The notes: generated by a model not told the origin, from the sequence alone. 64,000 nt of DNA from Saccharopolyspora galaxeae (GCF_016526145.1 NZ_JADDUE010000009.1:248001-312000); one strand, 5' to 3'; positions 47,337 through 56,909 are shown, counted from the first letter of the stretch. A program made the numbers and translations.

Positions 47337-47957
47337 TCACTCGAACCGCGCGGTGTCCCCCGAGCCGCGCCGCACGATTTCCGGTTCACCGCTGGAGAAA
47401 TCGATGACGGTGGTCGGCTCGGTGCCGCAATCGCCGGAGTCGACCACCGCGTCCACGACGTGGTCCAGCCGGTCCTTGATCTCCCAGCCCTGGGTGAGCG
47501 GTTCTTCCTCGTCCGGCAGCAGCAGCGTGCTCGACAGCAGCGGCCCGCCGAGCTCGGCCAGCAGCGCCTGCGCCGTGACGTGGTCCGGGATGCGGATCCC
47601 GACGGTCTTGCGCTTCGGATGCATCAGCCTGCGCGGCACTTCTTTGGTGGCGGGCAGGATGAACGTGTAACCGCCCGGCGTGCACGCCTTGATCGCGCGG
47701 AACACCGCGTTGTCCACGATCACGAACTGGCCGAGCTGCGCGAAGTTCCGGCACACCAGCGTGAAGTGGTGCCGCTCGTCGAGCTTCCGGATGGACCGGA
47801 TGCGATCCACCCCGCTCTTGTTGTCCAGCCCGCAGCCGAGCGCGAAGCACGAGTCGGTGGGGTAGGCGATCACCCCGTCGCCGCGCACGACGTCGGCGAC
47901 CTTGCCGATCGAGCGGGGTTGCGGGTTGTCCGGGTGCACGTCGTAGTACCTGGCCAC
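47337..47957 (-). CDS. YrdC/Sua5/YciO-family protein (threonylcarbamoyl-AMP synthase-like)
   Basis: 206 residues from a GTG. The YrdC fold has KVADVVRGDGVIAYPTDSCFALGCGLDNK, IRKLDERHHFTLVCRNF and KRKTVGIRIPDH. The KR-x-SD set of true Sua5/TsaC is only partly kept, and the PTDSCFALGC form with HPKRKTVGIRIP is characteristic of the YciO branch. It may therefore not be the essential tRNA t6A synthase. Nucleotide and double-stranded RNA binding is the expected property. No operon partner is visible. Confidence 0.8.
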   Translation of the reverse strand: MARYYDVHPDNPQPRSIGKVADVVRGDGVIAYPTDSCFALGCGLDNKSGVDRIRSIRKLDERHHFTLVCRNFAQLGQFVIVDNAVFRAIKACTPGGYTFILPATKEVPRRLMHPKRKTVGIRIPDHVTAQALLAELGGPLLSSTLLLPDEEEPLTQGWEIKDRLDHVVDAVVDSGDCGTEPTTVIDFSSGEPEIVRRGSGDTARFE

Positions 47958-48138
47958 CCGCCGACCCTAATCCCGCGCGGAAGCACCTCCGCTGCTGCCC
48001 ACAAGGACGTCGCTGCTGCCCCCCGGGGGTCCGGTCTTGACGTCCGGTTCAGTGGCGGTATGCGATCACGTGGGATCCGGCGGGCGAGCGCGCCGCGGCG
48101 CAAGTGAAGTGGCCGGAGTCCGGCCGGAGAGGAATGCG

Positions 48139-49374
48139 ATGAGCGAGCTCAAGACCGTCGTCCTGGACGACGACCCCACCGGCACCCAATCGGCCTCCGG
48201 CGTCGCGGTGTTGCTGCGCACCGACCGCAGCCACATCGCAGAAGCCGTCCGCGGCAACCGTTCGGTCTACGTGCAGACGAACAGCCGCGCGCTTCCCGAG
48301 CCGGAGGCCGTCGAGCTGGTCGAGCACATCCGCCGCACCGTGCAGGAGACCGCAGGCGCTCCGGTGCGTTTCGTGCTCCGCGGCGATTCCACGCTGCGCG
48401 GGCACGTTTTCGCGGAAAGCGACGTGTTCGCCACACCGGACGGCGTGCTGCTGTTCGTGCCCGCGTTCCCCGCGGGCGGGCGCACGACGCGCGGGGGAGT
48501 CCACTACGTGCGCCTCGGCGACCGTGAACTTCCGGCAGGGGAGACGGAGTTCGCCCGCGACCCGGTGTTCGGATACCGCAGCTCCGCGCTGGCCGACTAC
48601 GTCGCGGAGAAGGGCGACCGCGTCGGCGTGCCCGTGGACCTGGAGCAGGTGCGCGAGTCCGGGGGAGTGGCCCGCGCGCTGCTGGAAGCTCCGGCGGGTT
48701 CGGTCGTCGTTCCGGACGCGGTGACCGAGCAGGACGTCGACCTCATCCACACCGGGCTGCGCGAAGCCGAGCAGGCCGGACGCGCGGTGGTCGTGCGCTG
48801 CGGAGCACCGCTGGCGGCGCGCTGCGCCGACGCGGTCAGTCCAGGTCTGCTCACCACCCCGATCCAGCGCCCGGCCGGGCCGGTGCTGGTGGTGTGCGGC
48901 TCGCACACCGAGGCGGCCACGGCCCAGCTCGCCGAGCTCGCCGGGCGGACCGGCGAACCTGTCGTGCTCAGCACCGAAACCGCGATCGACGATCCGGAAC
49001 GGGCGGCCGACGAGGTGGTCGGCCCGCTGCGGCAGCAGCTCGGAGGCGGTGTCGCGGTGCTGAGCAGTGAGCGGGTGCGCGCGGCGGGCCACGGCACGCT
49101 GGATCACGGCAGGCAGGTCATGAGCGGCCTGACCACGGCCGTGCGGCGGCTGGCCGGTGCGGTCTCGGTGGTGGTCGCCAAGGGCGGCATCACCTCCGCC
49201 GAGGTCGCCACCAGCGGTCTCGGTGCCGATTCGGCGGTCGTGCGCGGCCAGGTTCTGCCGGGTGTTTCGATCTACGACCTCGCCCCGGACGGGCTGCCCT
49301 ACGCCGTCGTCCCCGGCAACGTCGGTTCCCCGACGACTCTGGTCGAGGTCCTGGAGGCGGTTCGCGCGCTCTGA
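48139..49374 (+). CDS. Four-carbon acid sugar kinase family protein (DUF1537)
   Basis: 411 residues from the ATG at 48139 with GGAGAGG upstream. The N-terminal domain starts KTVVLDDDPTGTQSASGVAVLLRT, has RFVLRGDSTLRGHV, and a nucleotide-binding C-terminal domain with VVVAKGGITSAEVA and LPYAVVPGNVGSP. Members (DtnK, OtnK) phosphorylate four-carbon sugar acids such as D-threonate or 3-oxo-tetronate. The usual partner genes (dehydrogenase, aldolase/decarboxylase) are absent nearby, so the substrate is uncertain. Confidence 0.85.
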   Translation: MSELKTVVLDDDPTGTQSASGVAVLLRTDRSHIAEAVRGNRSVYVQTNSRALPEPEAVELVEHIRRTVQETAGAPVRFVLRGDSTLRGHVFAESDVFATPDGVLLFVPAFPAGGRTTRGGVHYVRLGDRELPAGETEFARDPVFGYRSSALADYVAEKGDRVGVPVDLEQVRESGGVARALLEAPAGSVVVPDAVTEQDVDLIHTGLREAEQAGRAVVVRCGAPLAARCADAVSPGLLTTPIQRPAGPVLVVCGSHTEAATAQLAELAGRTGEPVVLSTETAIDDPERAADEVVGPLRQQLGGGVAVLSSERVRAAGHGTLDHGRQVMSGLTTAVRRLAGAVSVVVAKGGITSAEVATSGLGADSAVVRGQVLPGVSIYDLAPDGLPYAVVPGNVGSPTTLVEVLEAVRAL

Positions 49375-49509
49375 GGCGTCGGCTCCGGGAAAAATGCGAA
49401 TGTATTTCGTGTTTAACCGTGGTTCACTGCTCCGAAGTCCGTGTTTCGGACGATCTACACGTACCGGCGCAACGATGAGGCCGCCCGATGCCGAGATCCA
49501 GGAGCCGCC

Positions 49510-50433
49510 GTGAAACCGCACCGCCGTCTGCCCATCGCCCTCACCGCGACCACGCTCGGCGCCGTGGCCGCGCTGGCGGCGCCCACCGCCTTCGCGGGGA
49601 CCAAGGCCAACGAACTGCCCGACCCGAGCACCTATGACTCCGCGATCGCCTGGCTGCCGGACACGCAGTACTACTCCGCGAGCCACCCCGAGCACTTCGA
49701 CAACCAAACCCGTTGGCTCGCCGAGAACGCCGAGGCCCGCAAGATCGGCTACGCCGCGCACACCGGCGACATCGTCGACAGCGCCCTGCTCGAGAACCAG
49801 TGGAAGAACGCCGACGCCAGCATGCAGAAGCTGGACGAGGCCGGGCTGCCGTACGGCGTCGTGGAGGGCAACCACGACCGCGGTGGCGAGAACTACGAGA
49901 ACTACTTCGGGCAGGAGCGCTTCGCGGACTCCCCGGTCTACGGCGAGCAGCGCGAGGACAACCGCCAGCACTTCGACCTGGTCGACGTCGGCGGCAAGCA
50001 GGTCATGATGCTGTACCTGACCTGGGACATGCAGGAGGAGGACTTCGCCTGGGCGCAGCGCGTGCTCGCCGAGCACCCGGACGTGCCCGCGATCGTCAAC
50101 GTGCACGCCTACCTGAACACCGACGGCTCCTACGACCAGCAGGGCCAGGAGATCTTCGACCGGATCGTCAAGCCGCACGACAACGTCAAGGCCGTGCTGT
50201 GCGGGCACAACCACGGCGTCGCGCACAACGAGAAGGACCTCGGCGGCGGCCGCAAGGTCTCCGAGATCTTGGCCGACTACCAGAGCGCCGACGAGGGCGG
50301 CCTGGGCTACCTGCGGTTGCTGCAGTTCGACGTGGACGCGAACAAGATGATCGTCGACACCTACTCGCCGTCGCTGGACGACTCGAACTACTTCGACCAG
50401 GGCGACGACTTCACCGTCGACCTGTCGCTGTGA
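49510..50433 (+). CDS. Secreted metallophosphoesterase
   Basis: 307 residues from a GTG at 49510 with AGGAG upstream; an in-frame ATG at 49441 lacks a ribosome binding site. A signal peptide (about 1-29, ending AFAG) precedes a calcineurin-like phosphoesterase domain with WLPDTQYYS, HTGDIVDSA, VEGNHDRGG, NVHAYL and LCGHNHGVAH, the full set of two-metal ligands. It acts outside the cell on phosphate esters. It is monocistronic with its own terminator. Confidence 0.87.
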   Translation: MKPHRRLPIALTATTLGAVAALAAPTAFAGTKANELPDPSTYDSAIAWLPDTQYYSASHPEHFDNQTRWLAENAEARKIGYAAHTGDIVDSALLENQWKNADASMQKLDEAGLPYGVVEGNHDRGGENYENYFGQERFADSPVYGEQREDNRQHFDLVDVGGKQVMMLYLTWDMQEEDFAWAQRVLAEHPDVPAIVNVHAYLNTDGSYDQQGQEIFDRIVKPHDNVKAVLCGHNHGVAHNEKDLGGGRKVSEILADYQSADEGGLGYLRLLQFDVDANKMIVDTYSPSLDDSNYFDQGDDFTVDLSL

Positions 50434-50461
50434 ACCCGCACCGGTGAGCCCGCCTCAGCCT

Positions 50462-50484
50462 GGGGTGCGCCGTTCGCGCACCCC
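50462..50484 (+). terminator. Hairpin terminator after metallophosphoesterase gene
   Basis: Perfect 9-bp stem GGGGTGCGC / GCGCACCCC with a 5-nt loop, 28 bp after the stop. Confidence 0.75.
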
Positions 50485-50549
50485 GGGCTGGTCTCGGCAG
50501 GGCGTCGTCGTTGCTGTTCGCGGGTGTTCTCACCAGATCTTCATGAAAG

Positions 50550-50568
50550 TAAGGGTAGGCTAACTTCA
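50550..50568. promoter_or_regulatory. IdeR/DtxR-type iron box without an adjacent protein gene
   Basis: Positions 50550-50568 match the DtxR/IdeR consensus TTAGGTTAGGCTAACCTAA at 15 of 19 bases, with the central TAGGCTAAC exact. It could overlap a -10 element (TAGGCT). Downstream there is no convincing gene on the plus strand, and on the minus strand only the 3' end of the phosphoesterase gene. Confidence 0.65.
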
Positions 50569-50710
50569 GTTCGGGTGTCAGTGCCGCTGCGCGGTCTGCT
50601 CAGTCACATGCCTCGTCGCACGCGCTGCGCGGCCGCTGCTGACGTGCGAGACGGGCTCGCACGACGAAAACGGGGCCGCCCGCCGATGCGGACGACCCCG
50701 TTGCGGAAGT
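50569..50710 (+). ncRNA. Candidate iron-regulated small RNA
   Basis: About 140 nt between the iron box and the end of the convergent hydrolase gene. It contains two consecutive hairpins: an 8-bp perfect stem CGTGCGAG/CTCGCACG (50643-50663, 5-nt loop), then AACGGGG/CCCCGTT (50669-50675/50696-50702) with an inner CCGC/GCGG pairing. The second may end transcription. A GTG-started reading frame at 50575 crosses the region and runs antisense into the next gene; its composition (RRTRC...RKRGRPP) does not look like a protein. The RNA assignment is inference. Confidence 0.4.
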
Positions 50711-50717
50711 GTTCGGC

Positions 50718-51383
50718 TCACCAGCCCCGTTCGCGCCACTGCGCGAGCTGCGGCCGCTGCTCGCCGAGCGTCGAGTCGTCGCCGTGCCCGGGGTAGAACC
50801 ACGTGTCGTCCGGCAGCTCCGCGAACACCCGGTTCTCGACGTCGTCCAGCAACGACCGGAAGTCCTCCGGCGAGTTCGTCTTGCCCACCCCGCCGGGGAA
50901 CAGCGAGTCCCCGGTGAACAGGTGCGGATGCCCGGCCGGGTCGCGGTAGAGCAGCGCGATCGAGCCGGGGGTGTGCCCGCGCAGGTGGATGACCTCCAGC
51001 GCGGACTCGCCGACCTGCACCGTCTCGCCGTGCTCGACCAGCCGGTCCGGCGGCACCGGCAGCTCCGCCGCGTCCTTCGGGTGCGCCACGGTGTAGCAGC
51101 CGGTCTGGCCCGCGACCGGTCCCAGCGCCTGCCAGTGATCGGGGTGCTGGTGGGTCGTGACGATGGTGCGCAGCCGCGGCCGGTCGTCGTCGTGGCCGAG
51201 CAGGTCCGCGAGCCGCTCCGAGTCGTTCGCCGCGTCGATCAGCAGCGCGTCGCCGGTGCGGCGGCAGGTCAGCAGGTAGGCGTTGTTGTCCATCGGGCCG
51301 ACCGACAGCTTCGTGACGGTCAGCGCGTCCAGCACCCGCTTGGCGGGCGCTCCGCCGGGTTCCACGTGTCCGGTGTACTCCAC
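50718..51383 (-). CDS. Metallo-beta-lactamase-fold hydrolase (glyoxalase II-like)
   Basis: 221 residues from a GTG at 51383 (VEYTGHVEPGG). The metal motif is TTHQHPDHW, followed by HLRGHTPGSIALLY (His), FTGDSLFPGGVGKTN (Asp) and FYPGHGDDSTLGEQ (His), the full glyoxalase II-type set. It probably cleaves a thioester or similar; in an actinobacterium the thiol could be mycothiol. The next upstream gene, a mycothiol-type isomerase-fold protein 35 bp away, supports this weakly. Confidence 0.85.
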   Translation of the reverse strand: MEYTGHVEPGGAPAKRVLDALTVTKLSVGPMDNNAYLLTCRRTGDALLIDAANDSERLADLLGHDDDRPRLRTIVTTHQHPDHWQALGPVAGQTGCYTVAHPKDAAELPVPPDRLVEHGETVQVGESALEVIHLRGHTPGSIALLYRDPAGHPHLFTGDSLFPGGVGKTNSPEDFRSLLDDVENRVFAELPDDTWFYPGHGDDSTLGEQRPQLAQWRERGW

Positions 51384-51418
51384 GCCGCGAACCCTATCGG
51401 TATTGCGCGAGGTGCGGC

Positions 51419-52192
51419 TCACAGCCACGTCGGCAGGTCGGGCACTTCGCCTTCCAGCTGCTCGCCGCGTTCCCGGCCGAGCAGCCAGCCCAGCAGCGCG
51501 CCGGGAGTGCCGCGCACCTGGGCGGGCACCGAGGTCGTGCCGCGCAGTTCCCAGGAGCGGGTGCGCCCGTCGGCGAAGTCCGCCACGACCGTCACCGCGG
51601 GCACGTCCGAGCGGCCGCCGAACCGCTGCACCACGTCTTCCAGCAGCTGTTCGGCGTCCGCGCCGGGGATCTCGTCGAACCCGAGGCCGCAGTCCAGGTC
51701 GACCGAGTGCACCCACAGCTCCAGCAGGCGCTTGCGCAGCACGTGACGCGCGGGCATCGGCTCGCCGCCGGCATCGATCTCCGCTTCCCATGCCGACGCG
51801 GGCAGCGTGCGAACCGCGTGCGCGAACCGGCCGTGCGCGGCGGCCAGGTCCTCCACCAGCAGCCGGTGCGGGCGCACCGAGCCTTCCTCGATGTCCGCGG
51901 CCCGGTCCGCGGCGCTCGGGTACATCGGGTGCTCCGCGCCGGTCTTCGCCCAGGTCAGCAGGTTCACCAGGCCGTCGGCGTTGCGGGCGAGGTGGGTCAG
52001 CACGTGCGAGCGCCGCCAGCCGGGCAGCAGGCTCGGCGCGCGAACGCTCGCGTCGTCGAGTGCCTCGGCCGTCGCCAGCAGGTGCTGCGTGCTGCGTTCG
52101 ATCGCGGACAGTGCGGCGGTGACCTGTTCGGTCGGCTGCGGGGCTCCGGTGGGCGCGTGCGCGCCGCCGGCGCCGAGGACGGTGTCAGCCAT
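51419..52192 (-). CDS. Maleylpyruvate isomerase family mycothiol-dependent enzyme (DinB-like fold)
   Basis: 257 residues from the ATG at 52192 with AAGGAA upstream. The N-terminal four-helix DinB-like domain has metal-binding candidates in PGWRRSHVLTHLARNADGL (His) and LLELWVHSVDLDCGL (Glu, His, Asp). The C-terminal part is the SCP2-like domain common in this family. Members use mycothiol as cofactor, for example in maleylpyruvate isomerisation. No gentisate pathway genes are present, so the reaction is open. It probably shares a transcript with the downstream hydrolase. Confidence 0.8.
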   Translation of the reverse strand: MADTVLGAGGAHAPTGAPQPTEQVTAALSAIERSTQHLLATAEALDDASVRAPSLLPGWRRSHVLTHLARNADGLVNLLTWAKTGAEHPMYPSAADRAADIEEGSVRPHRLLVEDLAAAHGRFAHAVRTLPASAWEAEIDAGGEPMPARHVLRKRLLELWVHSVDLDCGLGFDEIPGADAEQLLEDVVQRFGGRSDVPAVTVVADFADGRTRSWELRGTTSVPAQVRGTPGALLGWLLGRERGEQLEGEVPDLPTWL

Positions 52193-52742
52193 CGGCAATT
52201 CCTTGACTTGTGCAGCGAATTTCCGGACCCACGAGGGGTGTCCGAGGGTAGGGGCAGACGTGGCCGGGCCGACAGTGCCCATTCCGGGGGAATTTGCGTA
52301 TCGTCGCGGCGGGCGGGGCAGGCGCCGCCGGGCCGGGAATGCCCGCCGCGGCCGCCCGCGTTGTGCGTGCGAGAGCCGTGTGACGAGGGACGAGTCCGGG
52401 ATTCCAGGAATTGTCGGTGCCTCGGCTTAGCATGGCGCGGCGACGTCCGAGCGTCACCGGGACGCACCGCGACCGGCCCGGCCGGGATGTTCCGAAACCG
52501 GATGTCCGGCCCGAGATGTCCGGGTTCGGCCCAGCTGCCGTCAACCCGGGACACCGGGCCGGTACCGGCGGTCCGCGAGCGCGGCCTCCGGGCACCGGCG
52601 GGGTCGCGGAACCGGCACGGCCCCCGGTGGGACCATTCGGCTGGGGAAGCACTCCGAGTCCCACCGGTGACCGGTACCGCCCGCAGGCGCGGTGTCCGGG
52701 CGTGCCTGCACCGAACCGGCGAGAACCTCCGAAGGGATCACA
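52193..52742. other. 550-bp interval upstream of uvrA
   Basis: GC-rich non-coding stretch between divergent genes. Open frames across it are compositionally odd (runs of Arg, Pro and Gly) and lack ribosome binding sites. Short repeats such as GGATGTCCGG / GAGATGTCCGGG occur near 52500-52530. I looked for an actinobacterial LexA (SOS) box and did not find a clear one. It presumably holds the uvrA promoter and that of the isomerase-fold gene. Confidence 0.5.
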
Positions 52743-55604
52743 GTGGCCGACCGCCTCGTCGTCCGCGGCGCCCGTGAGCACAACCTGCGCGGGATCGACC
52801 TCGACCTGCCGCGCGACAGCCTCATCGTGTTCACCGGGCTGTCCGGCTCCGGCAAGTCCAGCCTCGCATTCGACACCATCTTCGCGGAGGGCCAGCGGCG
52901 CTACGTGGAGTCGCTCTCGGCGTACGCGCGGCAGTTCCTGGGGCAGATGGACAAGCCCGACGTGGACTTCATCGAAGGCCTCTCGCCCGCGGTGTCGATC
53001 GACCAGAAGTCGACCAGCCGCAATCCGCGCTCCACGGTGGGCACCATCACCGAGGTGCACGACTACCTGCGGCTGCTCTACGCCCGCGCGGGCAACCCGC
53101 ACTGCCCGACCTGCGGTGAGCCGATCAGCAAGCAGACCCCGCAGCAGATCGTCGACCAGGTGCTGGAGATGCCGGAGCGCACCCGCTTCCAGGTGCTCGC
53201 CCCGGTGATCCGCGGCCGCAAGGGCGAGTACGTCGACCTGTTCGAGCAGCTGCAGTCGCAGGGCTACGCGCGCGCCCGGGTGGACGGCGAGGTGCACCAG
53301 CTGGAGTCGCCGCCGAAGCTGAAGAAGCAGGAGAAGCACGACATCGCCGTGGTCGTGGACCGGCTGACGGTGAAGGCGAACGCCAAGCAGCGGCTCACCG
53401 ATTCGATCGAGACCGCGCTGCGGCTGGCCGACGGGCTGGTGGTGCTGGAGTTCGTCGACGTCGAAGAGGGCGACCCGAACCGCGAGCGCCGCTTCTCCGA
53501 GCACCTGGCCTGCCCGAACGGGCACGCGCTGGGCGTGGACGAGCTGGAACCGCGCTCGTTCTCGTTCAACTCGCCCTACGGCGCCTGCGCGGAATGCGCC
53601 GGGCTCGGCATCCGCAAGGAGGTCGATCCCGAGCTCGTCGTGCCGGACGAGGACCTGCCGCTGGGCGATGGCGCCATCGCGCCGTGGGCCGGTGGGCACA
53701 CCGCCGAGTACTTCACCCGGCTGCTGACCTCGCTGTCCGAGTCGGTCGGTTTCCGCATGGACACCCCGTGGAAGCGGTTGCCGACGAAGGTGAAGAAGGC
53801 GGTCCTGCACGGCACCAGCGATCAGGTGCACGTGCGCTACCGGAACCGCTACGGGCGGCAGCGCTCCTACTACGCCTCCTACGAGGGCGTGATCCCGTTC
53901 CTGGAGCGGCGGCTGGAGCAGACCGAGTCCGATTACGCCCGCGAGAAGTACGAGGGCTACATGCGGGACGTGCCCTGCCCGGCCTGCGAGGGAACCCGGC
54001 TCAAGCCCGAGATCCTCGCGGTGACCATGCAGGGCGCCGATCGCGGCGAGCTCTCGATCGCGCAGGTCAGCGCGCTGAGCGTGCAGGACTGCGCGGATTT
54101 CCTGAACGGCCTGGTGCTGGGCCACCGGGAGGAGATGATCGCCGGCCGGGTGCTCAAGGAGGTGCAGGCCCGGCTGGGGTTCCTGCTGGACGTGGGCCTG
54201 GACTACCTGTCGCTGGACCGCGCGGCCGGGACGCTGTCCGGCGGTGAGGCGCAGCGCATCCGGCTGGCCACGCAGATCGGGTCCGGCCTGGTCGGCGTCC
54301 TCTACGTGCTGGACGAACCGTCGATCGGGCTGCACCAGCGGGACAACCACCGGCTGCTGGAGACGCTGAGCCGGCTGCGCGACCTGGGCAACACCCTCAT
54401 CGTCGTCGAGCACGACGAGGACACCGTGCGCAGCGCGGACTGGGTGGTCGACATCGGGCCGGGCGCCGGTGAGCACGGCGGCCACGTCGTGCACTCCGGC
54501 CCGTACAAGCAGCTGCTGGACAACGAGGAGTCGCTGACCGGCGATTACCTCGCCCGCCGCAAGCGGATCCCGTTGCCGCAGAGCCGCCGGGAGCGCAACC
54601 CGAAGCGGCAGTTGACCGTGGTCGGTGCCCGCGAGCACAACCTCGGCAAGATCGATGTGTCGTTTCCCCTGGGCTGCATGATCTCGGTGACCGGCGTGTC
54701 CGGCTCGGGCAAGTCCACCTTGGTCAACGACATCCTGGCGTCGAGCCTGGCGAACAAGCTCAACGGCGCGCGCCAGGTCCCGGGCAGGCACTCCCGGATC
54801 AAGGGCTTGGAGCACGTGGACAAGCTGGTGCAGGTGGACCAGTCGCCGATCGGGCGCACCCCGCGGTCGAACCCGGCGACCTACACCGGCGTGTTCGACC
54901 ACATCCGCAAGCTGTTCGCGGCCACCACGGAGGCGAAGGTCCGCGGCTACCAGCCGGGCCGGTTCTCGTTCAACATCAAGGGCGGCAGGTGCGAGGCGTG
55001 CGCGGGCGACGGCACGCTGCGCATCGAGATGAACTTCCTGCCGGACGTGTACGTGCCGTGCGAGGTGTGCGGCGGTGCGCGGTACAACCGCGAGACCCTC
55101 GAAGTGCACTACAAGGGCAAGACCATCGCCGAGGTGCTGGACATGCCCATCGAGGAGGCCGCGGAGTTCTTCGAGCCGATCAAGGCGATCCACCGGCACC
55201 TCAAGACCCTGGTGGACGTCGGGCTGGGCTACGTGCGGCTGGGCCAGCCGGCGCCGACGCTGTCCGGCGGTGAGGCGCAGCGGGTGAAGCTGGCCAGCGA
55301 GCTGCAGAAGCGTTCCACCGGCCAGACCGTCTACGTCCTCGACGAGCCCACCACGGGACTGCACTTCGAGGACATCCGCAAACTGCTCGGCGTGATCAAC
55401 GGGCTGGTCGACAAGGGCAACACGGTGATCGTGATCGAGCACAACCTGGACGTCATCAAGACTTCCGACTGGCTGCTCGACCTCGGCCCGGAGGGCGGTT
55501 CCGGTGGCGGCGAGCTGGTCGCCGAGGGCACCCCGGAGCAGGTCGCCGAGGTGGACGGCAGCTACACGGGCCGCTTCCTGGCGCCGATGCTCGCGGAGAG
55601 CTGA
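52743..55604 (+). CDS. uvrA: Excinuclease ABC subunit A
   Basis: 953 residues from a GTG at 52743 ([20 protein letters not shown]). Two ABC ATPase modules: [25 protein letters not shown] and [15 protein letters not shown], each with LSGGEAQR signatures and DEP Walker B segments. The zinc-binding modules [14 protein letters not shown] and [18 protein letters not shown] are complete. UvrA recognises DNA damage and loads UvrB. Full length and monocistronic here; a G+C-rich hairpin (55606-55635) follows. Confidence 0.98.
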   Translation: MADRLVVRGAREHNLRGIDLDLPRDSLIVFTGLSGSGKSSLAFDTIFAEGQRRYVESLSAYARQFLGQMDKPDVDFIEGLSPAVSIDQKSTSRNPRSTVGTITEVHDYLRLLYARAGNPHCPTCGEPISKQTPQQIVDQVLEMPERTRFQVLAPVIRGRKGEYVDLFEQLQSQGYARARVDGEVHQLESPPKLKKQEKHDIAVVVDRLTVKANAKQRLTDSIETALRLADGLVVLEFVDVEEGDPNRERRFSEHLACPNGHALGVDELEPRSFSFNSPYGACAECAGLGIRKEVDPELVVPDEDLPLGDGAIAPWAGGHTAEYFTRLLTSLSESVGFRMDTPWKRLPTKVKKAVLHGTSDQVHVRYRNRYGRQRSYYASYEGVIPFLERRLEQTESDYAREKYEGYMRDVPCPACEGTRLKPEILAVTMQGADRGELSIAQVSALSVQDCADFLNGLVLGHREEMIAGRVLKEVQARLGFLLDVGLDYLSLDRAAGTLSGGEAQRIRLATQIGSGLVGVLYVLDEPSIGLHQRDNHRLLETLSRLRDLGNTLIVVEHDEDTVRSADWVVDIGPGAGEHGGHVVHSGPYKQLLDNEESLTGDYLARRKRIPLPQSRRERNPKRQLTVVGAREHNLGKIDVSFPLGCMISVTGVSGSGKSTLVNDILASSLANKLNGARQVPGRHSRIKGLEHVDKLVQVDQSPIGRTPRSNPATYTGVFDHIRKLFAATTEAKVRGYQPGRFSFNIKGGRCEACAGDGTLRIEMNFLPDVYVPCEVCGGARYNRETLEVHYKGKTIAEVLDMPIEEAAEFFEPIKAIHRHLKTLVDVGLGYVRLGQPAPTLSGGEAQRVKLASELQKRSTGQTVYVLDEPTTGLHFEDIRKLLGVINGLVDKGNTVIVIEHNLDVIKTSDWLLDLGPEGGSGGGELVAEGTPEQVAEVDGSYTGRFLAPMLAES

Positions 55605-55605
55605 G

Positions 55606-55635
55606 CCGCGGTCCCGGCTCGCGGGGACACCGCGG
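55606..55635 (+). terminator. Hairpin terminator after uvrA
   Basis: CCGCGGT / ACCGCGG 7-bp stem extended by CCC/GGG with a small bulge, directly after the stop codon. Confidence 0.5.
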
Positions 55636-55689
55636 GCCGGGGCGCGGGTTCTTGCCCGACCGCACCGGAATGCGGCGTTCACCCGGCCT

Positions 55690-55895
55690 GCAGTGATGCA
55701 TCCTGCTGTGCATGATTCAGGATTATTGTTGCATTTGCATTGCGCTGTATTTCGTCGCCGTTCTCCTCATTCGTTCAGCGTATTGTTGCGCGGTTTTCCC
55801 GCTCGTATTCTCTGTGTCTGACAGGTCTGCACGGTTTTCCGCCGGTTCGGCTTGCGCGCTGATTCGGCGCGTTGCGGAATGGTTCGGAGGGAATG
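55690..55895 (+). promoter_or_regulatory. AT-rich leader upstream of radical SAM gene
   Basis: About 200 bp that is clearly less GC-rich than the rest of the window, especially 55700-55815 with many T runs. It is followed by the GGAGGGA ribosome binding site before the ATG at 55896. This is the expected place for the cassette promoter, and the composition also hints at recent acquisition. An in-frame reading from ATG 55712 (MIQDYCCICIALYF...) is hydrophobic and Cys-rich but has no ribosome binding site, and I do not call it. Confidence 0.45.
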
Positions 55896-56909
55896 ATGAG
55901 CGGCTCGGCGGCCGGTCCGCAGAAAGTGATTTGGGACGTCACCTACGCTTGCCCGCTGCGGTGCGTGCACTGCTACTCGGAGTCGGGCAGGAGGCCGTCG
56001 CGGCGGCTCGGCCGGGAGGGGCTGCTGCGCGTCACCGACGCGATCATCGAACTCGGTCCGGAGTCCGTCGCGCTGGCCGGCGGCGAACCGTTGCTGGTCA
56101 ACGGCATTTTCGAGGTGGCAGCGCGGTTGCGCTCCGCGGGTGTGCAGGTCGCGTTGTTCACCGGCGGGTGGTCGTTGCGGGCCGAGATGGTCGGCGAACT
56201 CCTGCGCGTCTGCGACACCGTGGTGGTCAGCCTCGACGGAGCGACTGCGGAGGTGCACGACCGCATCCGGGGCAGACCGGGCTCGTTCGCCGCGGCGATG
56301 TCCGCGCTTTCCATGCTCGATAGCGCCATCGAATCGGGCGCGCGCGCCGAAATGGGCGTCGACGGCGTCGTGCTGCGGAGCAATTTCGACCAGCTGGAGC
56401 GGTATTGCACGGAAATCGCGCCGCGATTCCCGCGGTTGAGCGCGCTCGAATTCGGCGCGGTGGTCCCCGCCGGGCTGGCCAGTCGCACCGGATTCGGCGA
56501 GCACGAATTGCTGAGCGAAGAGCAGATGTCCGCGCTCGGCGGTGCCGAACTGCCGCGCCGCCTGCAGTCGCTGGCGCCCGATTCGGTGCAGGTCGGCTGC
56601 ACCGACAACCTCGAGCTGCGGATGGGACCGGACGCACCGGATGAGCTGCCCGTGGTCCAGGTCGAACCCGACGGTGCGGTGCGGGCGATGCCCGTTTACG
56701 AGGGCACCGTCGGCACGCTGCTGTCGGAACCGGGCGACGTGCTCTGGCAGCGTGCGCTTCAGCGCCGCCGCGACCCCTTCGTCGTCGAAGTCCTCTCCGG
56801 TGTGCGCACCGTCCAGCAGTGGGCCGAGGCCGCCCGCACGCTCGATCGGCACTTCGGTTCCGAGCAGGTCCGCGCCCGCATCGACCGCCGCCCGGCCTTC
56901 GCGCCGTAG
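55896..56909 (+). CDS. Radical SAM enzyme with cysteine-free SPASM/twitch-like C-terminus
   Basis: 337 residues from the ATG at 55896 with GGAGGGA upstream. The 4Fe-4S/SAM motif is CPLRCVHC (Cys19, Cys23, Cys26), followed by the SAM-binding LAGGEPLL and VVVSLDGATAEVHD. The C-terminal part (VEPDGAVRAMPVYEGTVGTLL...LWQRAL) has the outline of a SPASM/twitch region, where peptide-modifying enzymes such as MftC and PqqE bind extra clusters. Here the cysteines are missing; only one Cys (VGCTDN) remains. The N-terminal wording resembles RiPP-modifying enzymes. An 11-codon ORF and an MFS exporter follow, suggesting a small peptide pathway. Confidence 0.8.
   Translation: MSGSAAGPQKVIWDVTYACPLRCVHCYSESGRRPSRRLGREGLLRVTDAIIELGPESVALAGGEPLLVNGIFEVAARLRSAGVQVALFTGGWSLRAEMVGELLRVCDTVVVSLDGATAEVHDRIRGRPGSFAAAMSALSMLDSAIESGARAEMGVDGVVLRSNFDQLERYCTEIAPRFPRLSALEFGAVVPAGLASRTGFGEHELLSEEQMSALGGAELPRRLQSLAPDSVQVGCTDNLELRMGPDAPDELPVVQVEPDGAVRAMPVYEGTVGTLLSEPGDVLWQRALQRRRDPFVVEVLSGVRTVQQWAEAARTLDRHFGSEQVRARIDRRPAFAP

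Noticed and set aside
52193-52742. LexA/SOS box expected upstream of uvrA
   Set aside because: No sequence close to the actinobacterial GAAC-N4-GTTC pattern was found by eye.
52185-55682. 1165-codon minus-strand frame opposite uvrA
   Set aside because: Composition typical of an antisense shadow (Leu/Val/Asp/His/Arg runs); uvrA is unmistakable on the plus strand.
55712-55895. Cys-rich hydrophobic reading from ATG 55712 upstream of the radical SAM gene as an alternative precursor peptide
   Set aside because: No ribosome binding site and the frame runs on into the radical SAM gene in a shadow frame; the low-GC stretch is better explained as promoter.
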